From assembly GCF_900086655.1 (NCBI RefSeq), contig NZ_LT575476.1, forward strand, positions 1,324,243-1,388,242: a stretch of 64,000 nucleotides of DNA, written 5' to 3'. The notes beneath the pieces are model-generated. The model saw only the letters and a list, made by a program, of their open reading frames with translations. It was not told where the DNA came from and ran no database searches. Positions 29,478-38,771 of this stretch are shown here, piece after piece. Made by a program: the position numbers and the translations under genes. Origin of the DNA: Paenibacillus tuaregi. Lineage in GTDB: Bacteria > Bacillota > Bacilli > Paenibacillales > Paenibacillaceae. How positions within the stretch are numbered: the first letter of the stretch is position 1; each line of letters starts with the position of its first letter.

Positions 29478-29831
29478 TTAAGCCCGGCGTGAGTCATTGA
29501 ATGGCGTTGCCAGCGGGGTGAACAGGTCAATAATGCCGATAACCAGAGCTGCGAGCAAAGCGCCGATAATGGTTACCGAGACGTGCGGAATAACGAACTG
29601 CGCAAGCCAGATGACAAGCGCGCTGGTAAGGAAGCCAACGATGCCGCGTCCAAAAGGGGTAACCTTGGTTCCAACCACGAGTTCAATGACCCATCCGATC
29701 AAGGCAATGGCTACAGCCAGCAGCAGCGCGCTTCCAAATCCGCCTACCGTAAAGTTCGGAACCAGCCAGCCTACAAACATTAATACCAAGGCGGATACAA
29801 TAAAACGGATGAGATGTCCCAAGAAACGCAT
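29478..29831 (-). CDS. phage-holin-4-type membrane protein, YvlD-like
   Basis: 117 residues, four hydrophobic segments (about 5-25, 32-52, 62-80, 85-105), with GWLVPNFTVGGFGSALLLA and TPFGRGIVGFL of the DUF360/YvlD family. Cell-envelope protein of unclear role; the holin name is historical. ATG after AAGGAGGCTC on the minus strand. Single gene, convergent with the GGDEF gene and divergent from mutS2. Confidence 0.82.
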   Translation of the reverse strand: MRFLGHLIRFIVSALVLMFVGWLVPNFTVGGFGSALLLAVAIALIGWVIELVVGTKVTPFGRGIVGFLTSALVIWLAQFVIPHVSVTIIGALLAALVIGIIDLFTPLATPFNDSRRA

Positions 29832-30000
29832 GTGAAAATGAGCCTCCTTCCTAAGAATCAGTCTTAATCTCCGGCTTTAGGATATACACGCAAGTTTAAG
29901 TTTATGTGTCTGGGCTACACTTGAACTGGCGTATGAAATGGCGTTAAGCGCAGCAGATCGTTTATAATATATGCATACCCGAGAGGAGTTGTGAACGTCC

Positions 30001-32364
30001 TTGGACGAGAAAATTCTGCATACCCTAGAATATCAGAAAATTATAGATAAATTGACGGGCTTTGCCCAAACCCAACTTGGGAAGGAGCGTGCCGGCAAGC
30101 TGAGACCGGTTACCCGGCTTGAAGATGTCAAGCAGCTTCTACAGGCTACAGATGAAGCCTTCAAGATAGACCGGCTGAAGGGAGCACCTCCTTTTGGTGG
30201 AATTGTCGACATTACGATGCCGGTTAAGCGTGCCCGTATTGGCGGAACCTTAAATCCGCATGAGCTGCTGGGGATCTCTACCACGCTTTATGGGGCACGA
30301 CGTCTGAAACGGTACATCCTGGCCATCCACGAGGAGGACGAAGTGCCTCTCTTGTACAATTTATGCACTGAGCTCAGCGAACAGAAGCCGCTCGAGAATG
30401 CAATCAAGCTGTGCATTAATGAGAGCGCCGAAGTGATGGATTCGGCGAGTCCGGAGCTGGCTCAGATCCGGCGGGAGCTTCGTGGGGGCGAGGTCAGAAT
30501 CCGGGAGAAGCTGGATGCCATGATCCGTTCCACGTCAGTATCCAAAATGCTTCAGGATCAGCTGATTACGATCCGGGGAGACCGGTTTGTTATTCCGGTT
30601 AAGGCGGAATACCGCGCTCATTTCGGCGGGATTGTGCATGACCAATCCGGCTCCGGGGCTACCTTGTTCATAGAGCCAGAGTCCATCGTAGCCATGAACA
30701 ACAAGCTGCGGGAGACGCGGCTGCGTGAAGAGCGGGAGATCGAAGTGATTCTTCAGAAGCTGACCGCTCTTGTAGGCGAGCAGACAGAACTCCTGGAGTA
30801 CGACTGTGATGTGCTGGGCCAGCTCGATTTTATTTTTGCCAAAGCCCGCCTTGCCCGTGAAGTTAAAGGCACACTTCCGATGATGAATGACCGCGGCTTT
30901 ATGAAGCTGAAGAAAGGCCGTCATCCATTGATTGCGATGGATAAAGTGGTTCCTATCGAAGTGGAGCTTGGCAATCAGTACTCTTCCATTATTGTGACAG
31001 GTCCCAATACAGGTGGGAAAACGGTAACCCTGAAGACGATTGGTCTGCTCAGCCTGATGGCGATGTCCGGCTTGTTCGTCCCAGCTGAAGATGGAAGCCA
31101 GCTGTGTGTGTTCGATGCCATTTACGCGGATATCGGCGACGAGCAGAGCATTGAACAGAATCTGAGTACGTTCTCCAGCCATATGACCAATATTATTTCG
31201 ATTCTTCGCAAAATGACACCTAAAAGCTTGGTGCTTCTGGACGAGGTGGGAGCCGGAACAGACCCTGCCGAAGGCTCCGCGTTGGCAGTGGCCATCCTGG
31301 AGCATATTCATGCTCTTGGATGCCGTATGGTCGCCACCACCCACTACAGCGAACTCAAGGCCTATGCCTATGAGCGCAAGGGAGTCATCAATGCAAGCAT
31401 GGAGTTTGATGTGAATACGTTAAGCCCAACATACCGCCTGCTGATCGGGGTTCCAGGGCGAAGCAATGCGTTTGCCATCGCGGAGCGCCTCGGACTGCCT
31501 TCGAGCATCCTGGAATTCGCACGTGGCGAAGTCAAGGAAGAGGATCTTCGCGTGGAGCATATGATTGCTTCATTGGAAGAGAACCGGCTTACCGCCGAAC
31601 AGGAGCGTGAGAAGGCCGAGAGGCTCCGCAAGGAGATGGAGGCGCTTCGCAGCCGTCACGAAGAAGAGCTTGAGAAGCTGGAGCAGCAGCGGGACCGGCG
31701 CATCGAGAAGGCGGAGGAAGATGCCCGGGCAATCATTGACAAGGCTAGAAGTGAAGCTGAGAAGATTATCGATGATCTGCGGAAGCTTGCGCTTGAGGAA
31801 GGGGCCTCGGTCAAGGAGCATAAGCTGATCGCCGCCCGTAAGCAGCTCGATGAAGCCGAACCTGCGAAGCGCAAGAAGGCCGCCGCTGTGCGTAAGGCAG
31901 CCAAGCAGGCACGCTCCATTGAACCTGGCGATGAGGTTAAGGTACACAGCCTGAATCAGAGAGGGCATGTGGTTGAACTTTCCGGTAAAGAGGCTGTGGT
32001 TCAGCTCGGCATCATGAAGATGAAGGTGTCGCTGGACGATCTGGAGCTGATTCAGCAGGCGCCTGCCGCAGCGGTGCAGCAGCGCACGGTCACAACGCTT
32101 AAGAGGACACGTGACGACCGGACACGTACCGAGCTGGATCTCAGAGGTGCGAATCTGGAAGAAGCGTTAATGGAAGCCGACCGGTTCATTGATGAAGCAT
32201 TTCTCAGTAACCTTGGGCAGGTGTACATTATTCATGGCAAGGGCACGGGAATTCTGCGCACCGGCATTCAGGAATATCTTCGTAAGCATAAGAACGTAAA
32301 GAGCTATCGTACAGGAGATTACAGCGAGGGAGGCACCGGGGTAACCGTAGCCGAATTGAAATAA
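30001..32364 (+). CDS. mutS2: endonuclease MutS2
   Basis: 787 residues. MutS-like core and ATPase with Walker A TGPNTGGKT (about 338-346), Walker B LVLLDEVGAGTDPAEGSALA and the MutS-type THYSELK; a coiled-coil clamp (about 515-640), a KOW-like segment, and a C-terminal Smr nuclease domain (about 710-787; ELDLRGANLEEAL, IIHGKGTGILR). MutS2 acts on branched DNA and, in Bacillus, on collided ribosomes. TTG start at 30001 with AGGAG twelve bases upstream, slightly far. A membrane-protein gene follows by 16 bases. Confidence 0.95.
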   Translation: MDEKILHTLEYQKIIDKLTGFAQTQLGKERAGKLRPVTRLEDVKQLLQATDEAFKIDRLKGAPPFGGIVDITMPVKRARIGGTLNPHELLGISTTLYGARRLKRYILAIHEEDEVPLLYNLCTELSEQKPLENAIKLCINESAEVMDSASPELAQIRRELRGGEVRIREKLDAMIRSTSVSKMLQDQLITIRGDRFVIPVKAEYRAHFGGIVHDQSGSGATLFIEPESIVAMNNKLRETRLREEREIEVILQKLTALVGEQTELLEYDCDVLGQLDFIFAKARLAREVKGTLPMMNDRGFMKLKKGRHPLIAMDKVVPIEVELGNQYSSIIVTGPNTGGKTVTLKTIGLLSLMAMSGLFVPAEDGSQLCVFDAIYADIGDEQSIEQNLSTFSSHMTNIISILRKMTPKSLVLLDEVGAGTDPAEGSALAVAILEHIHALGCRMVATTHYSELKAYAYERKGVINASMEFDVNTLSPTYRLLIGVPGRSNAFAIAERLGLPSSILEFARGEVKEEDLRVEHMIASLEENRLTAEQEREKAERLRKEMEALRSRHEEELEKLEQQRDRRIEKAEEDARAIIDKARSEAEKIIDDLRKLALEEGASVKEHKLIAARKQLDEAEPAKRKKAAAVRKAAKQARSIEPGDEVKVHSLNQRGHVVELSGKEAVVQLGIMKMKVSLDDLELIQQAPAAAVQQRTVTTLKRTRDDRTRTELDLRGANLEEALMEADRFIDEAFLSNLGQVYIIHGKGTGILRTGIQEYLRKHKNVKSYRTGDYSEGGTGVTVAELK

Positions 32365-32380
32365 CGATAGAGGAGAATGC

Positions 32381-32800
32381 GTGTTGTTGGAATCCGTTGA
32401 TCCGCTGCTGGAGCATCCTATAGGGATGACCTTGGGCTTGTTCTCGGTAGCTATTTTGGAGCTGATCGTATTTCTATCTTGTTTCGAACTGGCGGCCCGC
32501 TACCGGTGCTGGGAGGAGATCAAACGGGGGAACATGGCGGCTGCGCTTGCGACGGCAGGCAAAATCTTCGGAATATGCAACATCTTCCGGTATGCGGCCT
32601 CCTATGGTTCCATCTATGATTTCATGATCTGGTCCAGCATTGGGACAGCGCTGCTGTTCGTCTCGTACCTTCTCTTTGAATTCGTAACCCCTGTATTCCG
32701 GATTGATCGTGAGATCGCTGAGGATAACCGGGCGGTGGGAATCATTGCTCTCGGAATATCGGTCTCGTTATCGTTTGTGATTGGAGCTAGTCTGAAATAA
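32381..32800 (+). CDS. DUF350-type membrane protein
   Basis: 139 residues with four hydrophobic segments and a polar loop (RYRCWEEIKRGNMAAALATAGKIFGI) typical of the DUF350 family. GTG start at 32381 after AGAGGAGAATGC. Sixteen bases after mutS2, so probably co-transcribed. Function unknown. Confidence 0.78.
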   Translation: MLLESVDPLLEHPIGMTLGLFSVAILELIVFLSCFELAARYRCWEEIKRGNMAAALATAGKIFGICNIFRYAASYGSIYDFMIWSSIGTALLFVSYLLFEFVTPVFRIDREIAEDNRAVGIIALGISVSLSFVIGASLK

Positions 32801-32843
32801 TGAGATTTGCCCTGAATACACGTATATCGCTAACGGAGGACAT

Positions 32844-32927
32844 ATGATCAAAAATTTGGTCCGCGTATTGTTTGCAGCCGCAGTGCTTTTTATAATAGCG
32901 GGTATTATCTTTTTAATGCGCTCTTAA
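32844..32927 (+). CDS. 27-residue single-helix membrane peptide
   Basis: A short frame with ATG at 32844 and TAA at 32925-32927 that has a strong ribosome site ACGGAGGACAT. Residues 5-24 are one hydrophobic helix (LVRVLFAAAVLFIIAGIIF), flanked by Lys/Arg at both ends. It sits between the DUF350 gene and the zinc-ribbon gene in the same direction. Supported by ribosome site, composition and position only; no homologue known to me. Confidence 0.6.
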   Translation: MIKNLVRVLFAAAVLFIIAGIIFLMRS

Positions 32928-32955
32928 ATTTTGTTGAAAGAAGGAACTTGTGATT

Positions 32956-33486
32956 ATGGAAACTACTGTATGTCCTTGGTGTCAGACCGAGATTGTATGG
33001 GATGAGGAAATCGGACCTGAGGAAGAGTGTCCACACTGCCAGAACGAACTGAAAGGTTACCGTACCCTTCAGATTAACCTTGGGGAGGATGAAGAGCAGG
33101 AGCAGGACGAAGACCTTGAGGATAGCCGGGATCCCCTTGGTTTCTGGGACGAGCAGGATGGCGGCGATTTGGGAACGGTAAGACGTATCCATTCATTTGC
33201 CGAGGCGGGTGCTGACCTGCTGGAATACGAGTCGGCGGTAGAGCGGATACTGGATTCGCAGGATGAGGTTCCTGAATGCCCGCACTGCCGGGAATATATG
33301 GTTCTTGCAGGACAGGAGCAGGTAGATGGAACTCAATCTGCTGCCCAGAAGGGGACTCTTTTACAGATGCCGTACACCCTTAATGTATATGTGTGTTCCT
33401 CCTGTTTCTCGGTCAGCCGGTTCCTGGCTGAGGAGGACAGGCTTCAATTTATACGCACTATCACGGAAAGTGGCAAACAAGCCTAG
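32956..33486 (+). CDS. zinc-ribbon protein of unknown function
   Basis: About 176 residues. Two CxxC pairs at the N-terminus (CPWC, CPHC) and two toward the C-terminus (CPHC, CSSC) would bind two zinc ions; between them is a very acidic Glu/Asp/Gln linker. ATG 32956 fits the AAGGAA site better than GTG 32950. Soluble. Function unknown. Confidence 0.75.
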   Translation: METTVCPWCQTEIVWDEEIGPEEECPHCQNELKGYRTLQINLGEDEEQEQDEDLEDSRDPLGFWDEQDGGDLGTVRRIHSFAEAGADLLEYESAVERILDSQDEVPECPHCREYMVLAGQEQVDGTQSAAQKGTLLQMPYTLNVYVCSSCFSVSRFLAEEDRLQFIRTITESGKQA

Positions 33487-33495
33487 AAAGATTAT

Positions 33496-33526
33496 GCCCT
33501 GCTCAGGATTCTGAGCGGGGCTTTAT
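33496..33526 (+). terminator. terminator after the zinc-ribbon gene
   Basis: GCCCTGCTCAG (33496-33506) pairs with CTGAGCGGGGC (33511-33521), then TTTATT. Confidence 0.8.
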
Positions 33527-33595
33527 TCGTATAAACAGGAGGGTTCAGGTCATACTATGATTGCAAAAACATACAGCAGGAGGGATAGATCACAT

Positions 33596-33829
33596 ATGAA
33601 TCAAAGCAATCTCCAGCCGCTCACAACCAAGGAACTCAATTATATTGCCGACTCCATCATGAATGAGGACCTTCTGATTAAGCAAAGTGTAGCCGCTGCG
33701 GCTGTATCTCACAGTAATCAGGTACAGCAGGCGCTGAACCAGTATATTCAAACGCATCAGAAGCATCTTTCCATGCTGGAGGAATCTCTTAAAGCACATC
33801 AGAATGTAGCCCCTTCTCAGACCCAATAA
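33596..33829 (+). CDS. small CotF-like spore-coat-type protein
   Basis: 77 residues, helical, with a SIMNEDLLIKQSVAAAAVSHSNQVQ stretch resembling the front of CotF-type coat proteins and a Gln-rich C-terminus. ATG 33596 follows AGGAGGGATAGATCAC; an in-frame ATG at 33557 lacks a site. Eighteen bases before a clearer CotF gene, which supports the assignment. Expression in the mother cell during sporulation is inferred. Confidence 0.65.
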   Translation: MNQSNLQPLTTKELNYIADSIMNEDLLIKQSVAAAAVSHSNQVQQALNQYIQTHQKHLSMLEESLKAHQNVAPSQTQ

Positions 33830-33846
33830 TTAAGGAGGACCTAACC

Positions 33847-34218
33847 GTGACCAATCAGGTGAATTTACCCGAACAGGATATCCTGAATACGATTCTGGCG
33901 GACCTTAGAAGAACGGCCCGTGAGTATACTACGGCGACCACAGAGTCTGCCTGTCCATCTGTCCGTCAAATGTTCTCTCAGCTTACGGACAGCACTCTTC
34001 GTCTGCAAGGAGAACTATATCAATTAATGCAGCAGAACAGCTCTTACCAGGCTCCCCCACATGCGCCGCGTCAAGAGGTAGACAAGCTGGTGCAGCATGC
34101 AGCCCAAACCCAGCAGAAAATCCAGCAGTTCGCCCAGCAAAGTGGCATCCAGATAGGCTCATCATTACAACAGTCTAACGTGATGCAGCATCAACCCAAT
34201 GTAACGCCCCTCAGTTAA
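33847..34218 (+). CDS. spore coat protein, CotF family
   Basis: 123 residues. The helical domain DILNTILADLRRTAREYTTATTE...CPSVRQMFSQL matches the CotF coat-protein fold (ferritin-like helical pair), followed by a Gln/Pro-rich tail. GTG start at 33847 with AAGGAGGACCTAACC. Translationally close to the preceding small CotF-like gene; the pair ends at a terminator. Confidence 0.82.
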   Translation: MTNQVNLPEQDILNTILADLRRTAREYTTATTESACPSVRQMFSQLTDSTLRLQGELYQLMQQNSSYQAPPHAPRQEVDKLVQHAAQTQQKIQQFAQQSGIQIGSSLQQSNVMQHQPNVTPLS

Positions 34219-34259
34219 CTGCCAGGCACAAACCCTTGGTAGGAAAGACTTTCCAAGCG

Positions 34260-34301
34260 CCGTCCTTGCCGTGAAACCTTACACGGAAGGACGGTTTTTG
34301 T
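34260..34301 (+). terminator. terminator after the CotF genes
   Basis: CCGTCCTTGCCGTG pairs with CACGGAAGGACGG (34282-34294), then T5. Confidence 0.88.
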
Positions 34302-34406
34302 TTGCAGGAGCCATAAAATCATGTAATATAGATACAACGAACTTCTGATTTCCCGGCTGCTCCACTTGGGTAGTTATTGCGGGAAAACAGGCACTGGAGG
34401 TATGAA

Positions 34407-34907
34407 ATGAAAGCGTTGAATGAACTGAAGCTGAAAGTGCTGGATCTTCTTAGAGAGGATGCGAGACGCAATCCTGAACTGCTTGCAACTCTTCTAGGAG
34501 CCTCATTGGAAGAAGTGAAGACGGCGATTCATGAGCTAGAAGAAGATCATGTCATTGTTAAATATGCGACCGTGGTAAATTCAAGCAAGATTGATGACGA
34601 GAAAGTAACGGCATTGATCGAGGTTCAAATTACACCTGAGCGTGGGCGGGGCTTTGAAGCCATCGCCGAGCGAGTCTATTTATTCCCTCAGGTCAAATCG
34701 GTATATTTGATGTCGGGTGCTTACGATTTACTAGTTGAAGTTGAGGGACGGAACCTGAAGGAAGTGGCGAGCTTTGTTTCTGACAAGCTGTCTCCGCTTG
34801 ACTCAGTACTGTCTACCAAGACTCATTTTATTCTCAAAAAATATAAACAGGACGGGATTATCTTTGAAGATCATGAAGAAGATCACCGCCTTGTGATTTC
34901 GCCGTAA
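34407..34907 (+). CDS. Lrp/AsnC-family regulator, AlaR-like
   Basis: 166 residues: N-terminal winged helix (LNELKLKVLDLLREDARRNPELLATLLGASLEEV) and C-terminal RAM/ACT effector domain (VKSVYLMSGAYDLLVEVEGRNLKEVASFV). ATG 34407 follows GGAGG by six bases; another ATG at 34402 is out of frame. The aminotransferase gene starts 13 bases downstream, the same pair as B. subtilis alaR-alaT, which suggests control of alanine metabolism in response to an amino acid. Confidence 0.88.
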   Translation: MKALNELKLKVLDLLREDARRNPELLATLLGASLEEVKTAIHELEEDHVIVKYATVVNSSKIDDEKVTALIEVQITPERGRGFEAIAERVYLFPQVKSVYLMSGAYDLLVEVEGRNLKEVASFVSDKLSPLDSVLSTKTHFILKKYKQDGIIFEDHEEDHRLVISP

Positions 34908-34920
34908 AGGAAGTCATGTC

Positions 34921-36135
34921 ATGATATCAAAACCAGGTCAGAGATCAGAGCAGGCAGTGGGCAAGTCGATGAACTCGTACTTGGCACCCCGGGTGCAGGA
35001 AATTCAGCCCTCAGGAATCCGGAAATTCTTCGATTTAGCAAGCGGGAACAAAGATATTATTACACTTGGCGTGGGCGAGCCGGATTTTATTACTCCATGG
35101 CATGTTCGCGAAGCTACGGTATATGCCCTTGAAAGAGGATATACCAGCTACACCTCGAACTCAGGTACGCCGGAATTACGCGAAGCTATTGCGTTATACT
35201 TGTATGATAATTATGAAGTTGCTTATGAACCCAAAGATGAGATTCTCGTTACGGTAGGGGCAAGCGAGGCTATTGATTTGGCACTTCGGGCGCTTATCTC
35301 ACCGGGCGATGAAATTTTGGTCCCAGCTCCTTGTTACATCTCTTATTCTCCGATTACCGCAATTGGCGGTGGTATTCCTGTCGAGGTAGAGACCTTCGCT
35401 AAGGATAACTTCAAGCTGATGGCCGACAATCTGTCAGCCAAGATTACACCAAAGACCAAGGTGCTGATCCTTAATTATCCGAGCAATCCGACCGGCGGCA
35501 TTATGACCTATGAGGACTGGCTGCCAATTGCTAAGATCGTCGAGGAACACGATTTGATCGTAATATCAGACGAGATATATTCTGAGCTTACTTATGGGCA
35601 GAAGCACGTGAGCTTTGCTTCAATTCCAGGAATGAAGGACCGCACCATTCTGGTTAACGGGTTCTCAAAAGCCTTTGCCATGACAGGATGGCGGATGGGG
35701 TATGCTTGCGGACACCCGGATCTTATCTACGCGATGCTCAAAATTCACCAATACACGGTAATGTGTGCGCCGGTTATGGGCCAGGTGGCAGCATTGGAAG
35801 CACTGACGAACGGGCTCGAGGAAAAGGACCGCATGATTGATTCCTACAATCAGCGCCGAAGACTCGTAGTTCAAGGGCTCCGGGATATCGGATTGGATTG
35901 CCATGAACCGCAAGGGGCCTTTTATGCTTTCCCAAGCGTTGCTTCCACAGGGCTCTCATCCGATGAATTCGCACAGCGTCTGCTTGTTGAAGCCAAGGTT
36001 GCTGCCGTGCCCGGAAATGTGTTCGGGCTTGGTGGAGAGGGCTTCCTAAGATGCTCTTATGCTACGTCGGTAGCCCAGCTGAATGAGGCGATTCATCGAA
36101 TGGGCGAATTCGTGAATAAGCTGAAACAGGGATAA
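34921..36135 (+). CDS. class I/II aminotransferase, AlaT-like
   Basis: 404-residue PLP enzyme of fold type I. SGIRKFFDLASGNKDIITLGVGEPDF near the N-terminus, ILNYPSNPTGG, VISDEIYSELTYG, and the PLP lysine in NGFSKAFAMTGWRMGYACGHP. Alanine transaminase (AlaT/YugH) is the best guess because of the Lrp-type gene beside it; broader aspartate/aromatic specificity cannot be excluded. ATG 34921, or ATG 34969 if the leader peptide is untranslated. Confidence 0.88.
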   Translation: MISKPGQRSEQAVGKSMNSYLAPRVQEIQPSGIRKFFDLASGNKDIITLGVGEPDFITPWHVREATVYALERGYTSYTSNSGTPELREAIALYLYDNYEVAYEPKDEILVTVGASEAIDLALRALISPGDEILVPAPCYISYSPITAIGGGIPVEVETFAKDNFKLMADNLSAKITPKTKVLILNYPSNPTGGIMTYEDWLPIAKIVEEHDLIVISDEIYSELTYGQKHVSFASIPGMKDRTILVNGFSKAFAMTGWRMGYACGHPDLIYAMLKIHQYTVMCAPVMGQVAALEALTNGLEEKDRMIDSYNQRRRLVVQGLRDIGLDCHEPQGAFYAFPSVASTGLSSDEFAQRLLVEAKVAAVPGNVFGLGGEGFLRCSYATSVAQLNEAIHRMGEFVNKLKQG

Positions 36136-36158
36136 TTAACAAATTTTTCATGATCTAA

Positions 36159-36188
36159 TTGATTATTGAAGACTTTCCATGGTATAAT
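36159..36188 (+). promoter_or_regulatory. promoter of the Spo0E-like gene
   Basis: TTGATT (36159-36164), 18-base spacer, TATAAT (36183-36188). Confidence 0.6.
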
Positions 36189-36266
36189 TTTGCTTTGGAA
36201 GAGACCAAACATGACATTTCGTGGTAATGAGGCCTGACTTCCAACTTTACAAGGAGGGATCAAAGG

Positions 36267-36527
36267 GTGCGGAGCGGAGATTACAGCCTGTCTAACCAAT
36301 ACGGATATTATATTGCCGAAGACGATAAAGATGAATCATGGACAACGGAAGAGAATAGCCCCGCTTCATCAGATTCCGGCTCCTTGGAAGATGAAATCCT
36401 GGTCCTCCGAAACCAAATGGAAAGACTCTTCCTGCAAGAGCAATCATTCACCTCAGATATTGTGATTGAGGTTAGCAGTCTTCTTGATTTGAAGATCAAT
36501 GAATTTATGAAGAGTAATAAGAAATAA
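36267..36527 (+). CDS. Spo0E-family aspartyl-phosphate phosphatase
   Basis: 86 residues. The C-terminal half forms the Spo0E helical hairpin, LEDEILVLRNQMERLFLQEQ then IEVSSLLDLKINEFM, carrying the family S-x-x-L-D signature. Such proteins dephosphorylate Spo0A-P and delay sporulation. The N-terminal 40 residues are acidic and Ser-rich. GTG start at 36267 after AAGGAGGGATC. A monocistronic gene with its own promoter and terminator. Confidence 0.8.
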   Translation: MRSGDYSLSNQYGYYIAEDDKDESWTTEENSPASSDSGSLEDEILVLRNQMERLFLQEQSFTSDIVIEVSSLLDLKINEFMKSNKK

Positions 36528-36542
36528 TAATGTACACTTATT

Positions 36543-36573
36543 AAAGGAGATCCTCCAGAGGGTCTCCTTTTTT
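36543..36573 (+). terminator. terminator after the Spo0E-like gene
   Basis: AAAGGAGATCC pairs with GGGTCTCCTTT, then a T run. Confidence 0.85.
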
Positions 36574-36612
36574 CGGGACTGTGCTACTACGATTAATAGG
36601 AGGTATTCGGGA

Positions 36613-37176
36613 ATGTCCATATATACACGAACAGGGGACGAAGGCAAAACGTCTGTTATTGGCGGCCGGGTGATGAAAGATGATGAGCGGATCGAGGCTT
36701 ACGGGACTATAGATGAGTTGAACTGCTTTGTAGGACAGGCGATTAGTCAGGCTGATTCCAAGCAGTTTGCTGATATGAGACAGCATCTGCTTCAGATCCA
36801 GCATGAATTGTTCGATTGTGGTTCAGATCTGGCATTTGTAAACTTAAGTGAGAGGCGGTATAAGGTGACTGCGCCGATGGTTGTGGCTTTGGAGAAGTGG
36901 ATTGACCAATATGAGGAGGAGAACCCGAAGCTGGAGCGGTTTATCCTGCCAGGGGGAACCCCGCTTGCTTCAACACTGCATATCTGCCGTACTGTCTGCC
37001 GGCGTGCGGAACGACGTACAGTCTCTTTGGGTGCCACACATGAGATCAATCCGGAGGTCATCCGATATTTGAACCGTCTCTCTGATTTCTTCTTCTCTGC
37101 TGCACGTACGGCTAATGCCAGAATGAACTTGTCCGATATAGAATATGAACGAAGTGCAAAGGTGTTCCGTGGCTGA
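36613..37176 (+). CDS. cob(I)yrinic acid a,c-diamide adenosyltransferase, PduO type
   Basis: 187 residues. Starts SIYTRTGDEGKTSVIGG, the nucleotide-binding N-terminus of PduO-type enzymes, with RRAERRTVSL and NRLSDFFFSAAR later. Transfers the adenosyl group of ATP to cob(I)alamin to give coenzyme B12. ATG after AGGAGGTATTCGGGA. The stop overlaps the next ATG by one base (TGATG), so translation is coupled to the pseudouridine synthase gene. Confidence 0.93.
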   Translation: MSIYTRTGDEGKTSVIGGRVMKDDERIEAYGTIDELNCFVGQAISQADSKQFADMRQHLLQIQHELFDCGSDLAFVNLSERRYKVTAPMVVALEKWIDQYEEENPKLERFILPGGTPLASTLHICRTVCRRAERRTVSLGATHEINPEVIRYLNRLSDFFFSAARTANARMNLSDIEYERSAKVFRG

Positions 37177-38150
37177 TGACAACTTATTATGATCCGATCA
37201 TTTATGAAGTAAAGGCAGCGGACAGCGGGATGCTGCTGAAGACCGTGCTGCAGCGGAGATTGGGTGTGTCGCGCAAGCTCATGTCCAAAATCAAGCTTAC
37301 TGAACAGGGAATCACGCTCAACGGGAAGCGTGTGTACATCAGTGTACCTGTTCAAGAAGGAGATCTTGTTGCGATACGTATGCAGCAGGAGGAGTCGGAT
37401 GATATTCTGCCTCAGCCTATTCCTTTTGACATTCTGTTCGAGGATGAAGCGCTGCTTGTGGTTAACAAAGCCCCAGGGATTATTGTTCATCCAACACATG
37501 GACATTACACGGAGACCTTGGCCAATGGGGTAGTCCACTACTGGAAGGAGCGCAACCAGAAATTCCGGTTCCGGCCGATACACAGGCTGGACCAAGAGAC
37601 CAGTGGTGTGTTGGCGATTGCCAAGAACGCTTATGTCCATCAGCATATTTCCGAGCAGCTGATTGCCGGGCAGGTAACCAAACGGTACAAAGCCCTTGTT
37701 CATGGTGTTCCTGACCCCTTGGAAGGCAAGCTGGATGGACCAATTGACCGCGACCCGCTCGAGCCGCATCGGAGGATTGTCACTTCATCGGGATACCCGG
37801 CCCTTACCTTTTATAAGACAACTATGCAGTTCCGGGACGCATCCCTGGTGGAAATCCGGCTCGGCACGGGCAGAACCCACCAGATCCGGGTTCATATGTC
37901 TTCAATCGGTTGTCCGTTAATTGGCGATAAGATGTATGTTCACCCTGACTGGGATACTTTCTCTGAAGATAAGCGGGAGGCCTCAGGCATGCTGGATAAC
38001 ATGATGGGCAGGCAGGCACTTCATGCTGCCGAGCTTGGCCTAAAGCATCCGCTAACAGGGCAAGACATGCTGTTTGAAGCCCCGCTGCCTGAGGATATAA
38101 CCAGGCTTATTACGGAATTAACACGAGACCGGTCTGAACAAGAGCGTTAA
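37176..38150 (+). CDS. RluA-family pseudouridine synthase
   Basis: 324 residues. N-terminal S4-like RNA-binding segment (about 15-75), then the catalytic domain with HRLDQETSGVLAIAKN, which contains the catalytic Asp, and RTHQIRVHMSSIGCPLIGD. Converts uridine to pseudouridine in rRNA or tRNA; the exact target site cannot be told. Overlaps the adenosyltransferase gene by one base. Confidence 0.92.
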   Translation: MTTYYDPIIYEVKAADSGMLLKTVLQRRLGVSRKLMSKIKLTEQGITLNGKRVYISVPVQEGDLVAIRMQQEESDDILPQPIPFDILFEDEALLVVNKAPGIIVHPTHGHYTETLANGVVHYWKERNQKFRFRPIHRLDQETSGVLAIAKNAYVHQHISEQLIAGQVTKRYKALVHGVPDPLEGKLDGPIDRDPLEPHRRIVTSSGYPALTFYKTTMQFRDASLVEIRLGTGRTHQIRVHMSSIGCPLIGDKMYVHPDWDTFSEDKREASGMLDNMMGRQALHAAELGLKHPLTGQDMLFEAPLPEDITRLITELTRDRSEQER

Positions 38151-38314
38151 ATGTCTCCGGTGAAGAAATAGCATTTGTCCATGCTGCCCGATGGTGCCAC
38201 GGGATAAAAAAATTAATCCTAATAGAGCAGCGATCCAGGCGACACTTACCGGCTTCAAATGCCGAACCTGGATATTAAACTATTCAATATATGTTAAGAA
38301 ACAGGAGGTTCATC

Positions 38315-38680
38315 ATGAGTAAACTTACCGTTTATCAATATCCCAAGTGCGGGACTTGCCGCAATGCGGTGAAATGGCTGCAATCGGCAGGCCACGAACT
38401 GGAGCTGCATCATATCTTTGATGCGCCTCCTAGTGAGAAGGAACTGGCATCACTTATTAAACTGAGCGGACTTGAGGTCAAGAAATTTTTCAATACTAGC
38501 GGCGAGGTATACAAAGAAATGGCTTTAAAGGACAAGCTGCCTTCGCTATCGAAAGAGGAGCAAATTGCCCTTCTCGCATCGAACGGCCGGTTGATTAAGA
38601 GACCTGTCGTAACTGACGGGAAGAAAGTAACGGTGGGCTTCAAAGAGGCTGCCTATCAAGATGTATGGAGTCAACAATAG
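38315..38680 (+). CDS. ArsC/Spx-family protein, YusI-like
   Basis: 121 residues with a thioredoxin-like fold. YPKCGTCRNAVKWL carries the CxxC pair of the family, and LIKRPVVTDGKKVTVGF is the conserved end. Most such proteins (YusI type) are not proven arsenate reductases; a redox role is likely. ATG 38315 follows ACAGGAGGTTCATC; the longer frame from 38291 has no site. Single gene. Confidence 0.85.
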   Translation: MSKLTVYQYPKCGTCRNAVKWLQSAGHELELHHIFDAPPSEKELASLIKLSGLEVKKFFNTSGEVYKEMALKDKLPSLSKEEQIALLASNGRLIKRPVVTDGKKVTVGFKEAAYQDVWSQQ

Positions 38681-38771
38681 CCATCGAACACCTGCTGCTT
38701 GTATGATATACTGAAGTATATACGCCCAGTTTGATTATGCTGGGCCAGGAAGCAATTAAGGAGAGAGAAAT

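Noticed and set aside
29478..29831. Holin-like gene as a sign of a prophage
   Set aside because: It is the chromosomal YvlD type and has no phage genes around it.
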